This document shows positions 9,124 through 18,900 of a DNA stretch of 50,049 nt, piece by piece. This DNA is from Flavobacterium frigoris PS1 (GTDB lineage Bacteria; Bacteroidota; Bacteroidia; Flavobacteriales; Flavobacteriaceae): contig NZ_AHKF01000024.1 in assembly GCF_000252125.1 (NCBI RefSeq), positions 1 through 50,049 of the forward strand, written 5' to 3'. Under the pieces are notes generated by a model. That model was not told the origin of the DNA and made no database searches. It worked only from the letters and a program-made list of their open reading frames with translations. Within the stretch, counting starts at the first letter, position 1. Each line of letters begins with the position of its first letter. The position numbers and the translations under genes were made by a program.

Positions 9124-10722
9124 ATGGAAGACACATTTTTAAGACAATCGAAAATTAACTTTTCAAAAGAAGTTAATAATTACTATCCAGAAATTCTAAC
9201 TGATGAGGCACTAGCATTTATCACTGCACTACATGAAAAATTCAATACCGAAAGACTGGAACTGCTAGCAAGCAGAATTATAAAGCAATCCATTTTTGAC
9301 AGCGGAAAGTTTCCGGAATTTCCAAAAGAAACTGAAGACCTACGAAATGGCAATTGGACAGCAGCTCCAATCCCTCAAGATTTGCAAGACAGACGTGTAG
9401 AGATCACCGGACCAGTAGATCGTAAAATGATCATCAATGCATTAAATTCAGGTGCTAAAACATTCATGGCTGACTTAGAAGACAGCACTGCTCCTTCTTG
9501 GAAAAATACCATAACAGGACAACAAAATTTAATTGACGCCAATAAAAAGACCATTTCGTTAATTGATGCACAGCGTAGTAAATCATACACACTAAACAAA
9601 GAGACGGCTGTTTTATTAGTAAGACCAAGAGGTTTGCATCTAGACGAAAGACACCTTTTAATAAACAATGAAGAAACCTCAGGAAGTTTAGTTGACTTTG
9701 GTTTGTATGTTTTTCATAATACGCAAACATTGATACAAAACGGAACTGCACCTTATTTTTACTTACCAAAATTAGAGCATTATTTAGAAGCTCGCTGGTG
9801 GAATAAAGTATTTGAATTTGCAGAAGACTATTTAGAAGTACCAAAAGGAACTTTTAAAGCAACTGTTTTAATTGAAACAATAACCGCAAGTTTTCAGCTA
9901 GATGAAATAATTTTTGAACTGAAAGATCATATTGTTGGTTTGAATTGTGGTCGTTGGGATTATATATTTTCTTACATCAAAAAATTTAGAAATCATCCCA
10001 ATTTTGTAGTTCCAAATCGCGATCAAGTAACCATGACTTCACCATTCATGGATGCTTATTCCAAGTTGGTTATTCAACGTTGCCACAAAAGAGGCATTCT
10101 TGCAATAGGCGGAATGGCAGCACAAGTTCCGATAAAAAATAATGAAGAAGCGAATGCTGCAGCTTTAGAAAAAGTTAGGAAAGATAAGGAACGTGAAGTT
10201 TTAAACGGACACGATGGCACATGGGTTGCTCATCCTGCATTAGTAGCAGTTGCAATGGCTGAGTTTGATAAACACATGCCAACAGCAAACCAATTACATA
10301 TAACTCGTGACGATGTAATCATAACAGAAAAAGATTTGGTAGAAATGCCTAAAGGAACTGTGACAGAAGCAGGAATTAGAAAAAATATAAATGTGGGTAT
10401 TTTGTATATCGAATCTTGGTTAAGAGGGCATGGTGCTGTTGCTCTTTATAATTTAATGGAAGATGCCGCAACTGCCGAAATTTCAAGAACACAAGTTTGG
10501 CAATGGTTAAAAAACGAAGTGAAACTTGAAGACGGACGAAAATTTAAAATGGAATTATATAAGGAATTACTAAATGATGAAGTAGCGAAAATCACTGCTG
10601 AAATTGGAGAAGAAAACATAGAGAAAAGCAAGTTTAAATTAGCTATTTCGCTTTTTGACGAACTGGTTATCTCTGAAGAATTTGAAGAATTTTTAACACT
10701 ACCCGCTTACAAATACATATAA
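9124..10722 (+). CDS. aceB: Malate synthase A
   Basis: Malate synthase condenses glyoxylate and acetyl-CoA to malate, the second step of the glyoxylate shunt. The ATG at 9124 gives 532 residues, matching form A enzymes. A TTG start at 9100 falls on the candidate promoter and was rejected. Visible motifs include GAKTFMADLEDSTAPSW near residue 110, LLVRPRGLHLDERH, TVLIETITASFQLDEI, the signature KDHIVGLNCGRWDYIFSYIK, and the C-terminal YIESWLRGHGAVALYNLMED with the catalytic-loop aspartate. It is followed after 73 bases by isocitrate lyase, so the two shunt enzymes are probably co-transcribed. Confidence 0.96.
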   Translation: MEDTFLRQSKINFSKEVNNYYPEILTDEALAFITALHEKFNTERLELLASRIIKQSIFDSGKFPEFPKETEDLRNGNWTAAPIPQDLQDRRVEITGPVDRKMIINALNSGAKTFMADLEDSTAPSWKNTITGQQNLIDANKKTISLIDAQRSKSYTLNKETAVLLVRPRGLHLDERHLLINNEETSGSLVDFGLYVFHNTQTLIQNGTAPYFYLPKLEHYLEARWWNKVFEFAEDYLEVPKGTFKATVLIETITASFQLDEIIFELKDHIVGLNCGRWDYIFSYIKKFRNHPNFVVPNRDQVTMTSPFMDAYSKLVIQRCHKRGILAIGGMAAQVPIKNNEEANAAALEKVRKDKEREVLNGHDGTWVAHPALVAVAMAEFDKHMPTANQLHITRDDVIITEKDLVEMPKGTVTEAGIRKNINVGILYIESWLRGHGAVALYNLMEDAATAEISRTQVWQWLKNEVKLEDGRKFKMELYKELLNDEVAKITAEIGEENIEKSKFKLAISLFDELVISEEFEEFLTLPAYKYI

Positions 10723-10795
10723 AAAAACAATCCTGCGATTGCGGTCACAATCAACAGGATCTAATTATTAACAAAAAATAACCTAACACAAAATT

Positions 10796-12421
10796 ATGAA
10801 AAATTTAGCACAAAGTAATTATAGTTCTGCTTTGCAGACTGTAAAAGATTTAAAAGCGAAGTACGGAACTACTTGGAATGCCATTAATCCTGAAAGTGCA
10901 GCAAGAATGGTCACTCAAAATCGTTTTAAAACGGGCTTGGATATCGCTAAATATACAGCAGCGATCATGAGAAAAGACATGGACGAATATGACGAAAATG
11001 CTTCTAATTATACACAGTCGCTAGGTTCTTGGCATGGCTTTGTTGCGCAACAAAATATCATCGCTATAAAAAAGCATCATAAAACAACAAACAAAAGATA
11101 CATATACTTATCAGGTTGGATGGTTGCTGCATTACGTTCAGAATTTGGTCCATTACCAGATCAATCAATGCATGAAAAAACTGCTGTTCCAGCATTAATT
11201 AAAGAAATTTATGATTTCTTACGTCAAGCAGATGCTATTGAGTTAAATGATTTATTTAGAAGACTTGAAAAAGGAGAAGATGTTCAAGACCAAATCGATA
11301 ATTTCGAAACTCATATCGTTCCTATTATTGCTGATATTGATGCAGGTTTTGGGAATGAAGAGGCTACCTACTTGCTAACTAAAAAAATGATTGAAGCTGG
11401 AGCTTGTGCTATTCAAATTGAAAATCAAGTTTCGGATGCAAAGCAATGTGGACATCAAGATGGAAAAGTAACAGTCCCTCATGAAGATTTTATTGCTAAA
11501 TTGAATGCTATTCGCTATGCGTTTTTAGAATTAGGAGTTGATGACGGAATTATTGTTGCAAGAACGGATTCAGAAGGCGCAAGTCTTACGCAAAAATTAC
11601 CCGTAAGTACAGAACCAGGAGATTTAGCTTCTCAATATTTAGCTTTTGTAGAAGCCGAAGAAATAGCTATAAGTGATGCTAAAGAGGATGATGTGCTTCT
11701 TAAAAGAGACGGTAAATTAGTGCGTCCAGTAAGATTGTCAAACGGTTTATATAAATTTAAAGATGGTTCTAATATCGACAGAGTAGTATTAGATTGTATT
11801 ACTAGTTTACAAAACGGAGCAGATTTGTTATGGATTGAAACGGATACGCCAAATGTTAAGCAAATTGCTCAAATGGTAAATAGAGTTAAAGCAGTTGTGC
11901 CTAATGCTAAATTGGTTTATAATAACTCTCCATCTTTCAACTGGACATTAAACTTCCGTAATCAAGTGTATGAAGAAATGCTTGCAGAAGGAGATAATAT
12001 GACAGGTTATGATAGAAATAATTTAATGGATGCGCAATATGATGATTCTGAATTATGTCATCGTGCAGATGATAAAATCAGGACTTTCCAGGCAGATGGA
12101 TCAAGAGAAGCTGGGATTTTCCATCACTTAATTACCTTACCTACATATCATACTACAGCACTTCATATGAATGATTTAACCGAAGGTTATTTTGGAGAAG
12201 AAGGAATGTTGGCTTATGTTAAAGGGGTTCAAAGACAAGAAATTCGCAAAGGTGTTGCATGTGTAAAACATCAAAGAATGGCAGGATCAAATCTTGGTGA
12301 TGACCATAAAACATTCTTTGCTGGAGACAAAGCTTTAAAAGCTGATGGAGCAAAAAATACAAGTAGTCAGTTTGAAAGTAAAAAAAATACTACAGAACGA
12401 GAACTAGTATTAGAAAAATAA
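10796..12421 (+). CDS. aceA: Isocitrate lyase
   Basis: This enzyme cleaves isocitrate to succinate and glyoxylate, feeding the malate synthase encoded upstream. The protein is 541 residues, longer than the ~430-residue E. coli enzyme and like the long isocitrate lyases that carry an inserted segment. Motifs include YLSGWMVAA, PIIADIDAGFGNEEATYLL, and the catalytic loop SDAKQCGHQDGKV with the nucleophilic cysteine at C218. The loop is KQCGH rather than the usual KKCGH, and the catalytic Cys and His are retained. The C-terminal KHQRMAGSNLGDDHKTFFAG is also typical. A strong intrinsic terminator follows (12442-12471). Confidence 0.96.
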   Translation: MKNLAQSNYSSALQTVKDLKAKYGTTWNAINPESAARMVTQNRFKTGLDIAKYTAAIMRKDMDEYDENASNYTQSLGSWHGFVAQQNIIAIKKHHKTTNKRYIYLSGWMVAALRSEFGPLPDQSMHEKTAVPALIKEIYDFLRQADAIELNDLFRRLEKGEDVQDQIDNFETHIVPIIADIDAGFGNEEATYLLTKKMIEAGACAIQIENQVSDAKQCGHQDGKVTVPHEDFIAKLNAIRYAFLELGVDDGIIVARTDSEGASLTQKLPVSTEPGDLASQYLAFVEAEEIAISDAKEDDVLLKRDGKLVRPVRLSNGLYKFKDGSNIDRVVLDCITSLQNGADLLWIETDTPNVKQIAQMVNRVKAVVPNAKLVYNNSPSFNWTLNFRNQVYEEMLAEGDNMTGYDRNNLMDAQYDDSELCHRADDKIRTFQADGSREAGIFHHLITLPTYHTTALHMNDLTEGYFGEEGMLAYVKGVQRQEIRKGVACVKHQRMAGSNLGDDHKTFFAGDKALKADGAKNTSSQFESKKNTTERELVLEK

Positions 12422-12441
12422 TATTTATTCTATTTAAATGT

Positions 12442-12471
12442 AAAGGCAACATGTACGCATGTTGCCTTTTT
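12442..12471 (+). terminator. Intrinsic terminator after aceA
   Basis: AAAGGCAACATG, a TACG loop and CATGTTGCCTTTTT form a perfect 12-bp stem followed by a T run. It separates aceBA from the RraA-like gene, so downstream genes depend on read-through or a separate promoter. Confidence 0.88.
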
Positions 12472-12514
12472 AAATTTAGTTAATTAAACAATTCTTAAAT
12501 CACTACTTGCAGAT

Positions 12515-12994
12515 ATGTTTACAACAGCAGACCTTTGGGATGAGCACGAAACACTTCTTAGTTGTGTGGATCCTATTTTTAATCATTTTGGTAACAAAAA
12601 GATGTTTTCAGGAAAAATTACGACCATAAAGTTATTTGAAGACAACTCATTAGTTCGAAAGCAATTAGAATCTGACGGAAAAGATAAAGTGCTTGTAATT
12701 GATGGCGGTGCCTCTTTGCGTTGCGCATTAATAGGCGATCAATTAGCTGCTTTGGCAATACAGAATAATTGGGAAGGAATTATTGTGAATGGTTGTATTC
12801 GCGATAGTTATGTCATTAACCCAATGAATATTGGTATCAAAGCGTTGAACACTTCTCCTGTCAAAAGTGTGAAGCGTAATTTAGGAGAGATCAATATTCC
12901 AGTTAAATTTGGAGGGATTACTTTTATTCCAGAGGATTACATCTATGCAGATGGCGACGGAATATTGGTAAGCAAAAATAATTTATTAAAATAA
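12515..12994 (+). CDS. RraA-family protein (RNase E inhibitor / HMG aldolase fold)
   Basis: This 159-residue protein has the RraA fold. Visible features are TADLWDEH at the N-terminus, KVLVIDGGASLRCALIGDQLA, EGIIVNGCIRDSYVI and the C-terminal VKFGGITFIPEDYIYADGDG. The family includes RraA, which binds RNase E, and class II 4-hydroxy-4-methyl-2-oxoglutarate aldolases that also decarboxylate oxaloacetate. The central RD pair is present, but the acidic residue expected two positions further in active aldolases is not obvious (RDSYV). It sits 7 bases before an aminotransferase and after the glyoxylate shunt genes, so a metabolic role is possible. Sequence alone does not decide. Confidence 0.82.
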   Translation: MFTTADLWDEHETLLSCVDPIFNHFGNKKMFSGKITTIKLFEDNSLVRKQLESDGKDKVLVIDGGASLRCALIGDQLAALAIQNNWEGIIVNGCIRDSYVINPMNIGIKALNTSPVKSVKRNLGEINIPVKFGGITFIPEDYIYADGDGILVSKNNLLK

Positions 12995-13001
12995 AAATCA
13001 A

Positions 13002-14174
13002 ATGAAAGCTAGAAAATTACTGATGATTCCTGGTCCTATAGAATTTGAACCAGAAGTTTTGCAAGCAATGGGAATACCTACAACGAGTCATGTAGCTCCA
13101 GATTTTATTGAAATTTTCGGAAAGAGCCTTGAGTTAATGAGAGAAGTATGGAAGTCTCCAAAAGGCCAACCATTTATCGTTGCCGGAACGGGTACTCTAG
13201 CTATGGATATGGCTGCCGCTAATCTCATCGAGCAAGGCGATAATGTATTGGTAATTTCTTCAGGTTATTTTGGTAAACGCTTTAAAGACATTTTAGACCG
13301 TTATGGCGCAAATACGACACTATTGGAAGCTCCTTTAGGTGAAACTGTACCTCTTGAAATCATAGAAAATGAACTAAAACATAAGCAATATAAAGCTCTG
13401 ACTATTACCCATGTAGATACTTCTACGGGAATAATAGTAGATCCGAAACCTATAGCCCAATTAGCTAAAAAATATAATACTTTAAGTATTTTAGATGGTG
13501 TATGCTCGGTTGCGGGTGAAGAGCTAAATCAGGACGAATGGGAGCTCGATATTGTTTTAACAGCATCTCAAAAAGCAATTGGTGTACCTCCAGGACTTGC
13601 GCTATTGATGGTCTCAGAAAAAGCGATGCAAGTTTGGGAGAACAGAAAAACGCTAGTGTCTAATTATTACGCAGATTGGAGCAATTGGTTACCTATAATG
13701 CGAGCTTATGAAGAAAGAAGACCTTCGTATTTCGGGACACCAGCAGTTAATTTAATTGTAGCTTTAGAAACTAGCTTGAAAATTATATGTAAAGAAGGTA
13801 TCGAAAAAAGGGTGAAGAGACATCAAAGTTTAGCAAAAGCATTTAGAGCCGCAATAGCTTCCTTGAACCTAACTATATTACCTAAAACAACTGAAATAGC
13901 TGCCAATACCTTAACAGCAGTTTACTATCCTGAAGGGATAGACGGAGCCGCATTAAGTTCTAAAATGGTGGATAGTAATGTAATTATAGCAGGAGGATTA
14001 CTGCCAGAAATAAAAACGACTTATTTTAGAATAGGCCATATGGGTTCGGTTTCTCCTAATGATCTTTTGGCTGTATTAGGAGCTTTGGAACGTGCTTTAT
14101 CAGAATTAGGACAGCCATTAGAAGTTGGAAAAAGTTTGCAGACTTTTCAAAATGAACTCTTAAAAGCTCATTAA
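13002..14174 (+). CDS. Alanine-glyoxylate / serine-pyruvate type aminotransferase
   Basis: This is a 390-residue class V PLP-dependent aminotransferase. It starts with the typical LLMIPGPIEFEPEVL and carries FIVAGTGTLAMDMAAANL, THVDTSTGIIVDP, SILDGVCSVAGEE and the PLP-lysine loop TASQKAIGVPPGLAL with K191. C-terminal motifs such as FRIGHMGSVSPNDLL fit the alanine-glyoxylate aminotransferase group, which turns glyoxylate into glycine. It is 7 bases after the RraA-like gene and one gene away from isocitrate lyase, a glyoxylate producer. That context supports glyoxylate as the amino acceptor; the exact donor is inferred only. Confidence 0.88.
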   Translation: MKARKLLMIPGPIEFEPEVLQAMGIPTTSHVAPDFIEIFGKSLELMREVWKSPKGQPFIVAGTGTLAMDMAAANLIEQGDNVLVISSGYFGKRFKDILDRYGANTTLLEAPLGETVPLEIIENELKHKQYKALTITHVDTSTGIIVDPKPIAQLAKKYNTLSILDGVCSVAGEELNQDEWELDIVLTASQKAIGVPPGLALLMVSEKAMQVWENRKTLVSNYYADWSNWLPIMRAYEERRPSYFGTPAVNLIVALETSLKIICKEGIEKRVKRHQSLAKAFRAAIASLNLTILPKTTEIAANTLTAVYYPEGIDGAALSSKMVDSNVIIAGGLLPEIKTTYFRIGHMGSVSPNDLLAVLGALERALSELGQPLEVGKSLQTFQNELLKAH

Positions 14175-14464
14175 TAAGCTATGCGCACCTAAATTAGTAA
14201 TAGGCTATTTTTAAAAATAATCAACCGCATGAATCTCTTTTCGTGCGATTTTCGTTCGTGATAATTTTTTTATTTAGAAAATAATATACAGTTACAAAAA
14301 TGATGCGTTAGAACATGGCTCTCCGGAAGTGACTCATTAAAGGATCCGTTCGGTAGCAGCGTAAAGTCTGTGTATTATGTAATTTCGATTTATGGTAGTT
14401 GTAATGCCGTTCTTAGTGGGATTTCAACTTATAACAATCTCAATAATCCTTGAAATATTATGAT

Positions 14465-14510
14465 AAATGATCTAAATATTGATAAATAGGAATATTTAGA
14501 TCATTTTATT
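14465..14510 (+). terminator. Long-stem terminator-like hairpin
   Basis: A perfect 16-bp stem: AAATGATCTAAATATT (14465-14480) pairs with AATATTTAGATCATTT (14491-14506) around a 10-base loop, followed by TATTTATT. It ends a transcript whose gene is not evident, or is a bidirectional terminator before the efflux operon. Confidence 0.6.
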
Positions 14511-14719
14511 TATTGTAAACGCTCATTTATATTTTTTTTAATTTTTTTTTAACTTTCCCATTAAACCTTTATCAATTTTTGAGGTCTAATATGTGTGTTG
14601 TTTATTCATGATGTTCGCCAATGTTTAGCCTGTAAACTATTTTTAATATTCAGAAAACATGCTACTAATGCGTCACAATAGTAATAAAAATAACTTTAAG
14701 CCCTATATTCTAAAAATAC

Positions 14720-14731
14720 TTGTACGTACAA
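14720..14731. promoter_or_regulatory. Palindromic operator-like site before the efflux operon
   Basis: TTGTACGTACAA is a perfect 12-base palindrome, 46 bases upstream of a TAAATTTG -7 box. TetR-type repressors often bind such sites in front of RND pumps. No regulator gene is next to it, so this is inference. Confidence 0.45.
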
Positions 14732-14776
14732 ACGTTAAATAAAAACTAAGGTGTACTATATTCCGATAGTAAATCT

Positions 14777-14784
14777 TAAATTTG
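14777..14784 (+). promoter_or_regulatory. -7 element of the RND operon promoter
   Basis: TAAATTTG matches TAnnTTTG, 49 bases before the adaptor ATG. No good -33 TTG was found. Confidence 0.45.
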
Positions 14785-14833
14785 TTTTTTAACATAAAAT
14801 TATAACGAACTAATCCTACTTTACCCAATAGCT

Positions 14834-15892
14834 ATGAAAATAAAATACTTCCTATACACTTTATTAATTATTGGCTTCGGTGCATTTATTACCTACAGGA
14901 TTATAGAAAACACCACCGGCAATTCTAAAGATAAAGACCAAAAAAAGGCGGCCATGGTTGTAAGCGGAATTGTGGTTCAACCGCAAACTTTTGATAATAA
15001 TCTTTCCCTTTCAGGATCTATTGAGGCCAATGAGCAAGTAGAAATACGTTCTGAAGTATCTGGAATTGTAGAAAGTATTAATTTTCAAGAAGGAAGTAAT
15101 GTTGGTAAAGGACAATTACTTTTTAAAGTTAACGATACCGAATTAAGAGCGCAGTTGAGTCAAGCGAATACCAAAGAAAGCTTAGCATCAGAAAACGAAA
15201 GAAGAGCCAAACTTTTACTACAAAAGGAAGCTATCAGTCAAGAAGAATATGATGTGGCTCGAGCCGAACATGCCTCGACACGAGCACAAAGCCAATTGAT
15301 AAAAGCACAAATTGCAAAAACGGCGGTACGAGCACCATTTTCGGGAAGAATAGGTTTGCGATCCATTTCAGTGGGAACTTATATTACACCTACCATTTCT
15401 GTAGCTAACTTGGTGAACATTGGTAAGCTAAAAATCACTTTTTCGATTCCAGAGAAATATGCTACTCAAGTAACAAACAATACAACGATACGCTTTACAG
15501 TAGGGGGATCTACTAAGACTTATACTGCGAAAATATATGCCATTGAACCTACCGTCGAAATTGCTACCCGAACTTTGCAAGTGCGTGCCATTGCTCTAAA
15601 TAAAGACGGAAAACTTTTGCCAGGAACTTTTGCAAATGTGGAGTTGCCACTAGATGTTATTAAAGATGCTATCGTTGTCCCTAGCCAAGCGGTAATTCCG
15701 GTTCAAAACGGGAAAAAAGTATTCATTTCTGATATGGGAAAAGCGAAAGAAGTGATGGTTGAAAGCGCCACAAGAACTGACGCCTCATTATTAATTTTGT
15801 CTGGATTAAAAGCTGGTGACACCGTAATTACAAGTGGTATAATGTCCTTAAAAAATGATGCTTCAGTAAAAGTAACTGTCGCTAAAAAATAA
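14834..15892 (+). CDS. RND efflux periplasmic adaptor subunit
   Basis: This 352-residue membrane fusion protein has one N-terminal membrane segment (FLYTLLIIGFGAFITYRI). The lipoyl/barrel-sandwich half reads SGSIEANEQVEIRSEVSGIV and the hairpin region follows (AISQEEYDVARAEHASTRAQ). Then come IAKTAVRAPFSGRIGLRSIS, which completes the lipoyl domain, and a beta-barrel domain. It bridges the inner-membrane pump encoded by the next gene and the outer-membrane channel encoded after it. It is the first gene of the three-gene operon, with a 68-base gap to the pump ATG. The substrate cannot be read from sequence. Confidence 0.92.
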   Translation: MKIKYFLYTLLIIGFGAFITYRIIENTTGNSKDKDQKKAAMVVSGIVVQPQTFDNNLSLSGSIEANEQVEIRSEVSGIVESINFQEGSNVGKGQLLFKVNDTELRAQLSQANTKESLASENERRAKLLLQKEAISQEEYDVARAEHASTRAQSQLIKAQIAKTAVRAPFSGRIGLRSISVGTYITPTISVANLVNIGKLKITFSIPEKYATQVTNNTTIRFTVGGSTKTYTAKIYAIEPTVEIATRTLQVRAIALNKDGKLLPGTFANVELPLDVIKDAIVVPSQAVIPVQNGKKVFISDMGKAKEVMVESATRTDASLLILSGLKAGDTVITSGIMSLKNDASVKVTVAKK

Positions 15893-15960
15893 TAGTTGAG
15901 AGTATATACTCTTAAAATTCAATCCCGTTGCTTCTAGGGAGTAAAAAACAAATTAAAATA

Positions 15961-18900
15961 ATGAGTTTATCAACTTTAAGTATAAAGAGACCCGTATTTA
16001 CTATCGTAATGAACCTCTCCATCGTGCTATTTGGAATAATTGGTTATAGTTTTCTGGGAGTTAGGGAATTCCCTTCTATTGACCCAGCTCAAATTTCAAT
16101 TCGAACCAGTTATGCCGGAGCAAATGCAGATATTATTGAGTCGCAAATCACCGAGCCTATAGAAAAAGCGATCAATTCGATTGAAGGAATTCGAAATATT
16201 ACCTCTACAAGTACCCAAGGAAGCAGCAGTATCACCGTTGAATTTAATTTAGATAAAGATCTTGAAACTGCAGCCAATGACGTTCGGGATAAAGTATCTC
16301 AGGCAGTAAGAAATTTACCAGAAGATATTGATTCCCCTCCAGTTGTTTCTAAAGCGGATGCTGACAGTCGTGCCATTATTTCGATGACGGTGCAAAGCGA
16401 TTCCAGAAACCCATTAGAATTAAGCGACTATGCCGAAAATGTTATCGCCCAAAGATTAGAAACAATCCCTGGTGTCAGCGGAGTTCAAATTTGGGGACAA
16501 CAAAGATATGCCATGCGCTTGTGGATTGATCCTATCAAATTAGCCTCTTACGGATGTTCCGTTGCCGAAGTTAGGGATGCCCTAGACCAACAAAACGTAG
16601 AATTACCTTCTGGAAAAATAACGGGAGACAATACCGAATTAACGGTAAAAACAGTTGGAAATCTAGCTAAAGCTGAAGAATTTAATAACATTATCATTCG
16701 TTCCGAAGGGGGAAAAACAGTACTATTTAGCGATATCGGTACGGCAGTTTTAGGGCCTGAAAATTTGGAAACAAAGATGACGCAATCGGGCTTGCCTCTA
16801 GTAGGTGTGGCAATTGTTCCTCTTCCTGGTGCTAACTATTTGGATATTTCCAAAGAATTCTACAAAGAATATGATAAATTAAAAAAGGATTTACCCGCAG
16901 ACATCAAATTGAATATTGTTATAGACAGCACTATTTTTGTAAAAAAATCAGTTATTGAAGTAGCCGAAACTTTACTGATTTCAATAATTTTAGTAATACT
17001 GATCATTTACTTATTCTTTAGAGATTGGGCCATTGCCATGAGACCCTTAATTGATATTCCAGTTTCGCTGATCGCAACTTTCTTTATCATGTATCTTTTT
17101 GGTTTCTCCATAAATGTCTTGACTTTATTAGCAATTGTTCTCGCAACAGGTTTAGTCGTCGATGATGGAATTGTCGTCACGGAAAATATTTTCAAAAAAG
17201 TGGAAGAAGGTATGTCACCAATTGAAGCAGCCATAAAAGGTTCAAATGAAATCTTTTTTGCTGTAATCTCGATTTCCATTACTTTGGCTGCCGTATTTTT
17301 ACCGGTGATTTTCCTCGAAGGATTTGTAGGGCGGCTATTTCGGGAATTTGGAGTCGTCATAGGGGCCGCAGTTTTAATTTCGGCTTTTGTCTCGCTGACT
17401 TTAACGCCTATGTTGAATGCTTATTTGATGAAAGGCGGAGAACAAAAAAAATCAAAGTTTTATATTTATTCCGAACCCTTTTACCAAAGATTGAATAGCG
17501 GTTATGCCAATGCATTGAGTACTTTCATGAAACGAAAATGGATCAGTTTCCCAATTCTTATTGCTTGTTTTGGATTAATTTATGTGTTTTTTAATCTGTT
17601 ACAAAAAGAAACCGCACCATACGATGACCGTAGTGCGATTGTAATGAGAATGACTACTCCTGAAGGATCAACTTACGAATATACGGATCGTTTTATGCAG
17701 GAATTATCACAATTAGTAGATGATTCGATTCCAGAAAAAAAGGTAGCTTTAGTAATTACATCTCCTGGTTGGGGCTCCTCATCCGTAAATAGTGGAATGA
17801 TTCGAATGGCACTCACGGAAACAGGAGAAAGAGAAAAATCTCAAAAAGAAATCGCTGAGAAATTAAACAGATTAACAAAAAAATACCCGGAAATTAAAAC
17901 TTCTGTTATCGAAGAACCTACCATTGCAGTAAACAGACGTGGAGGGTTGCCAATTGAATACATCATTCAGGCTCCAAATTTCGAACAATTGCAAGAAAAA
18001 ATCCCACAGTTTATGGATGAGGCTGCCAAAAATCCCACATTTTCAGTAACTGACGTAAATCTAAAATTTAACAAGCCTGAAATCAATGTTAGTATTGATC
18101 GTGAAAAAGCTAAAAGTTTAGGAATATCGGTTATGGATATTGCACAAACCCTGCAACTTTCGTTAAGTGGGCAACGTTTTGGTTATTTTATGCGTAATGG
18201 AAAACAATATCAAGTTATTGGCCAATTTGAACAAGAAGATCGCTCTAAACCTTTGGACTTAACTTCTATGTATGTCAAAAATAATATTGGGAATTTAATT
18301 CAAATGGATAATGTAGTTAACATTGAAGAACAAAGCAATCCGCCCCAATTATATCATAATAACCGATACATGTCAGCCACTGTAACTGCTGGACTAGCTC
18401 CTGGTAAAAGTATCAGTGATGGGATTGATGCCATGAATGAAATCAAAGCGAAAGTGCTTAACGATACTTTTACGACCGATTTAGGTGGAGAATCTAGAGA
18501 TTTTGTGGAGAGCAGTTCGAATACTTCGTTCGCTTTTGGGTTAGCTATACTATTAATATTTTTGATTCTGGCGGCACAATTTGAAAGTTTTATCGATCCG
18601 TTAATCATTATTTTAACAGTACCGATGGCAGTTGCAGGAGCTTTATTTTCGCTTTGGTTATTTGACCAAACCTGGAATATTTTCAGCCAAATCGGAACAG
18701 TAATGCTGATTGGATTAGTGACGAAGAATGGAATTTTGATAGTCGAGTTTGCCAATAAATTACGAGAACAAGGAAAGCCAAAATTAGAGGCCATTTTAGA
18801 AGCTTCTGAATCCAGACTTCGACCTATTTTAATGACGAGTTTAGCTATTTCATTAGGGGCTTTACCGATTGCCTTGTCTTTAGGAGAAGCCTCCACTAGT

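Larger units (their letters stand above)
14175..14833. other. 660-bp intergenic region with hairpins
   Basis: No supported ORF is seen. A weak hairpin CGCATGAA / TTCGTGCG (14226-14247) with a T-rich tail may terminate the aminotransferase transcript. A GC-richer patch near 14315-14365 is of unknown origin. A strong AT-rich stem lies at 14465-14510, and an operator-like palindrome and a -7 box lie before the efflux operon. The block from about 14280 to the strong stem could hold an untranslated transcript. Confidence 0.4.
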
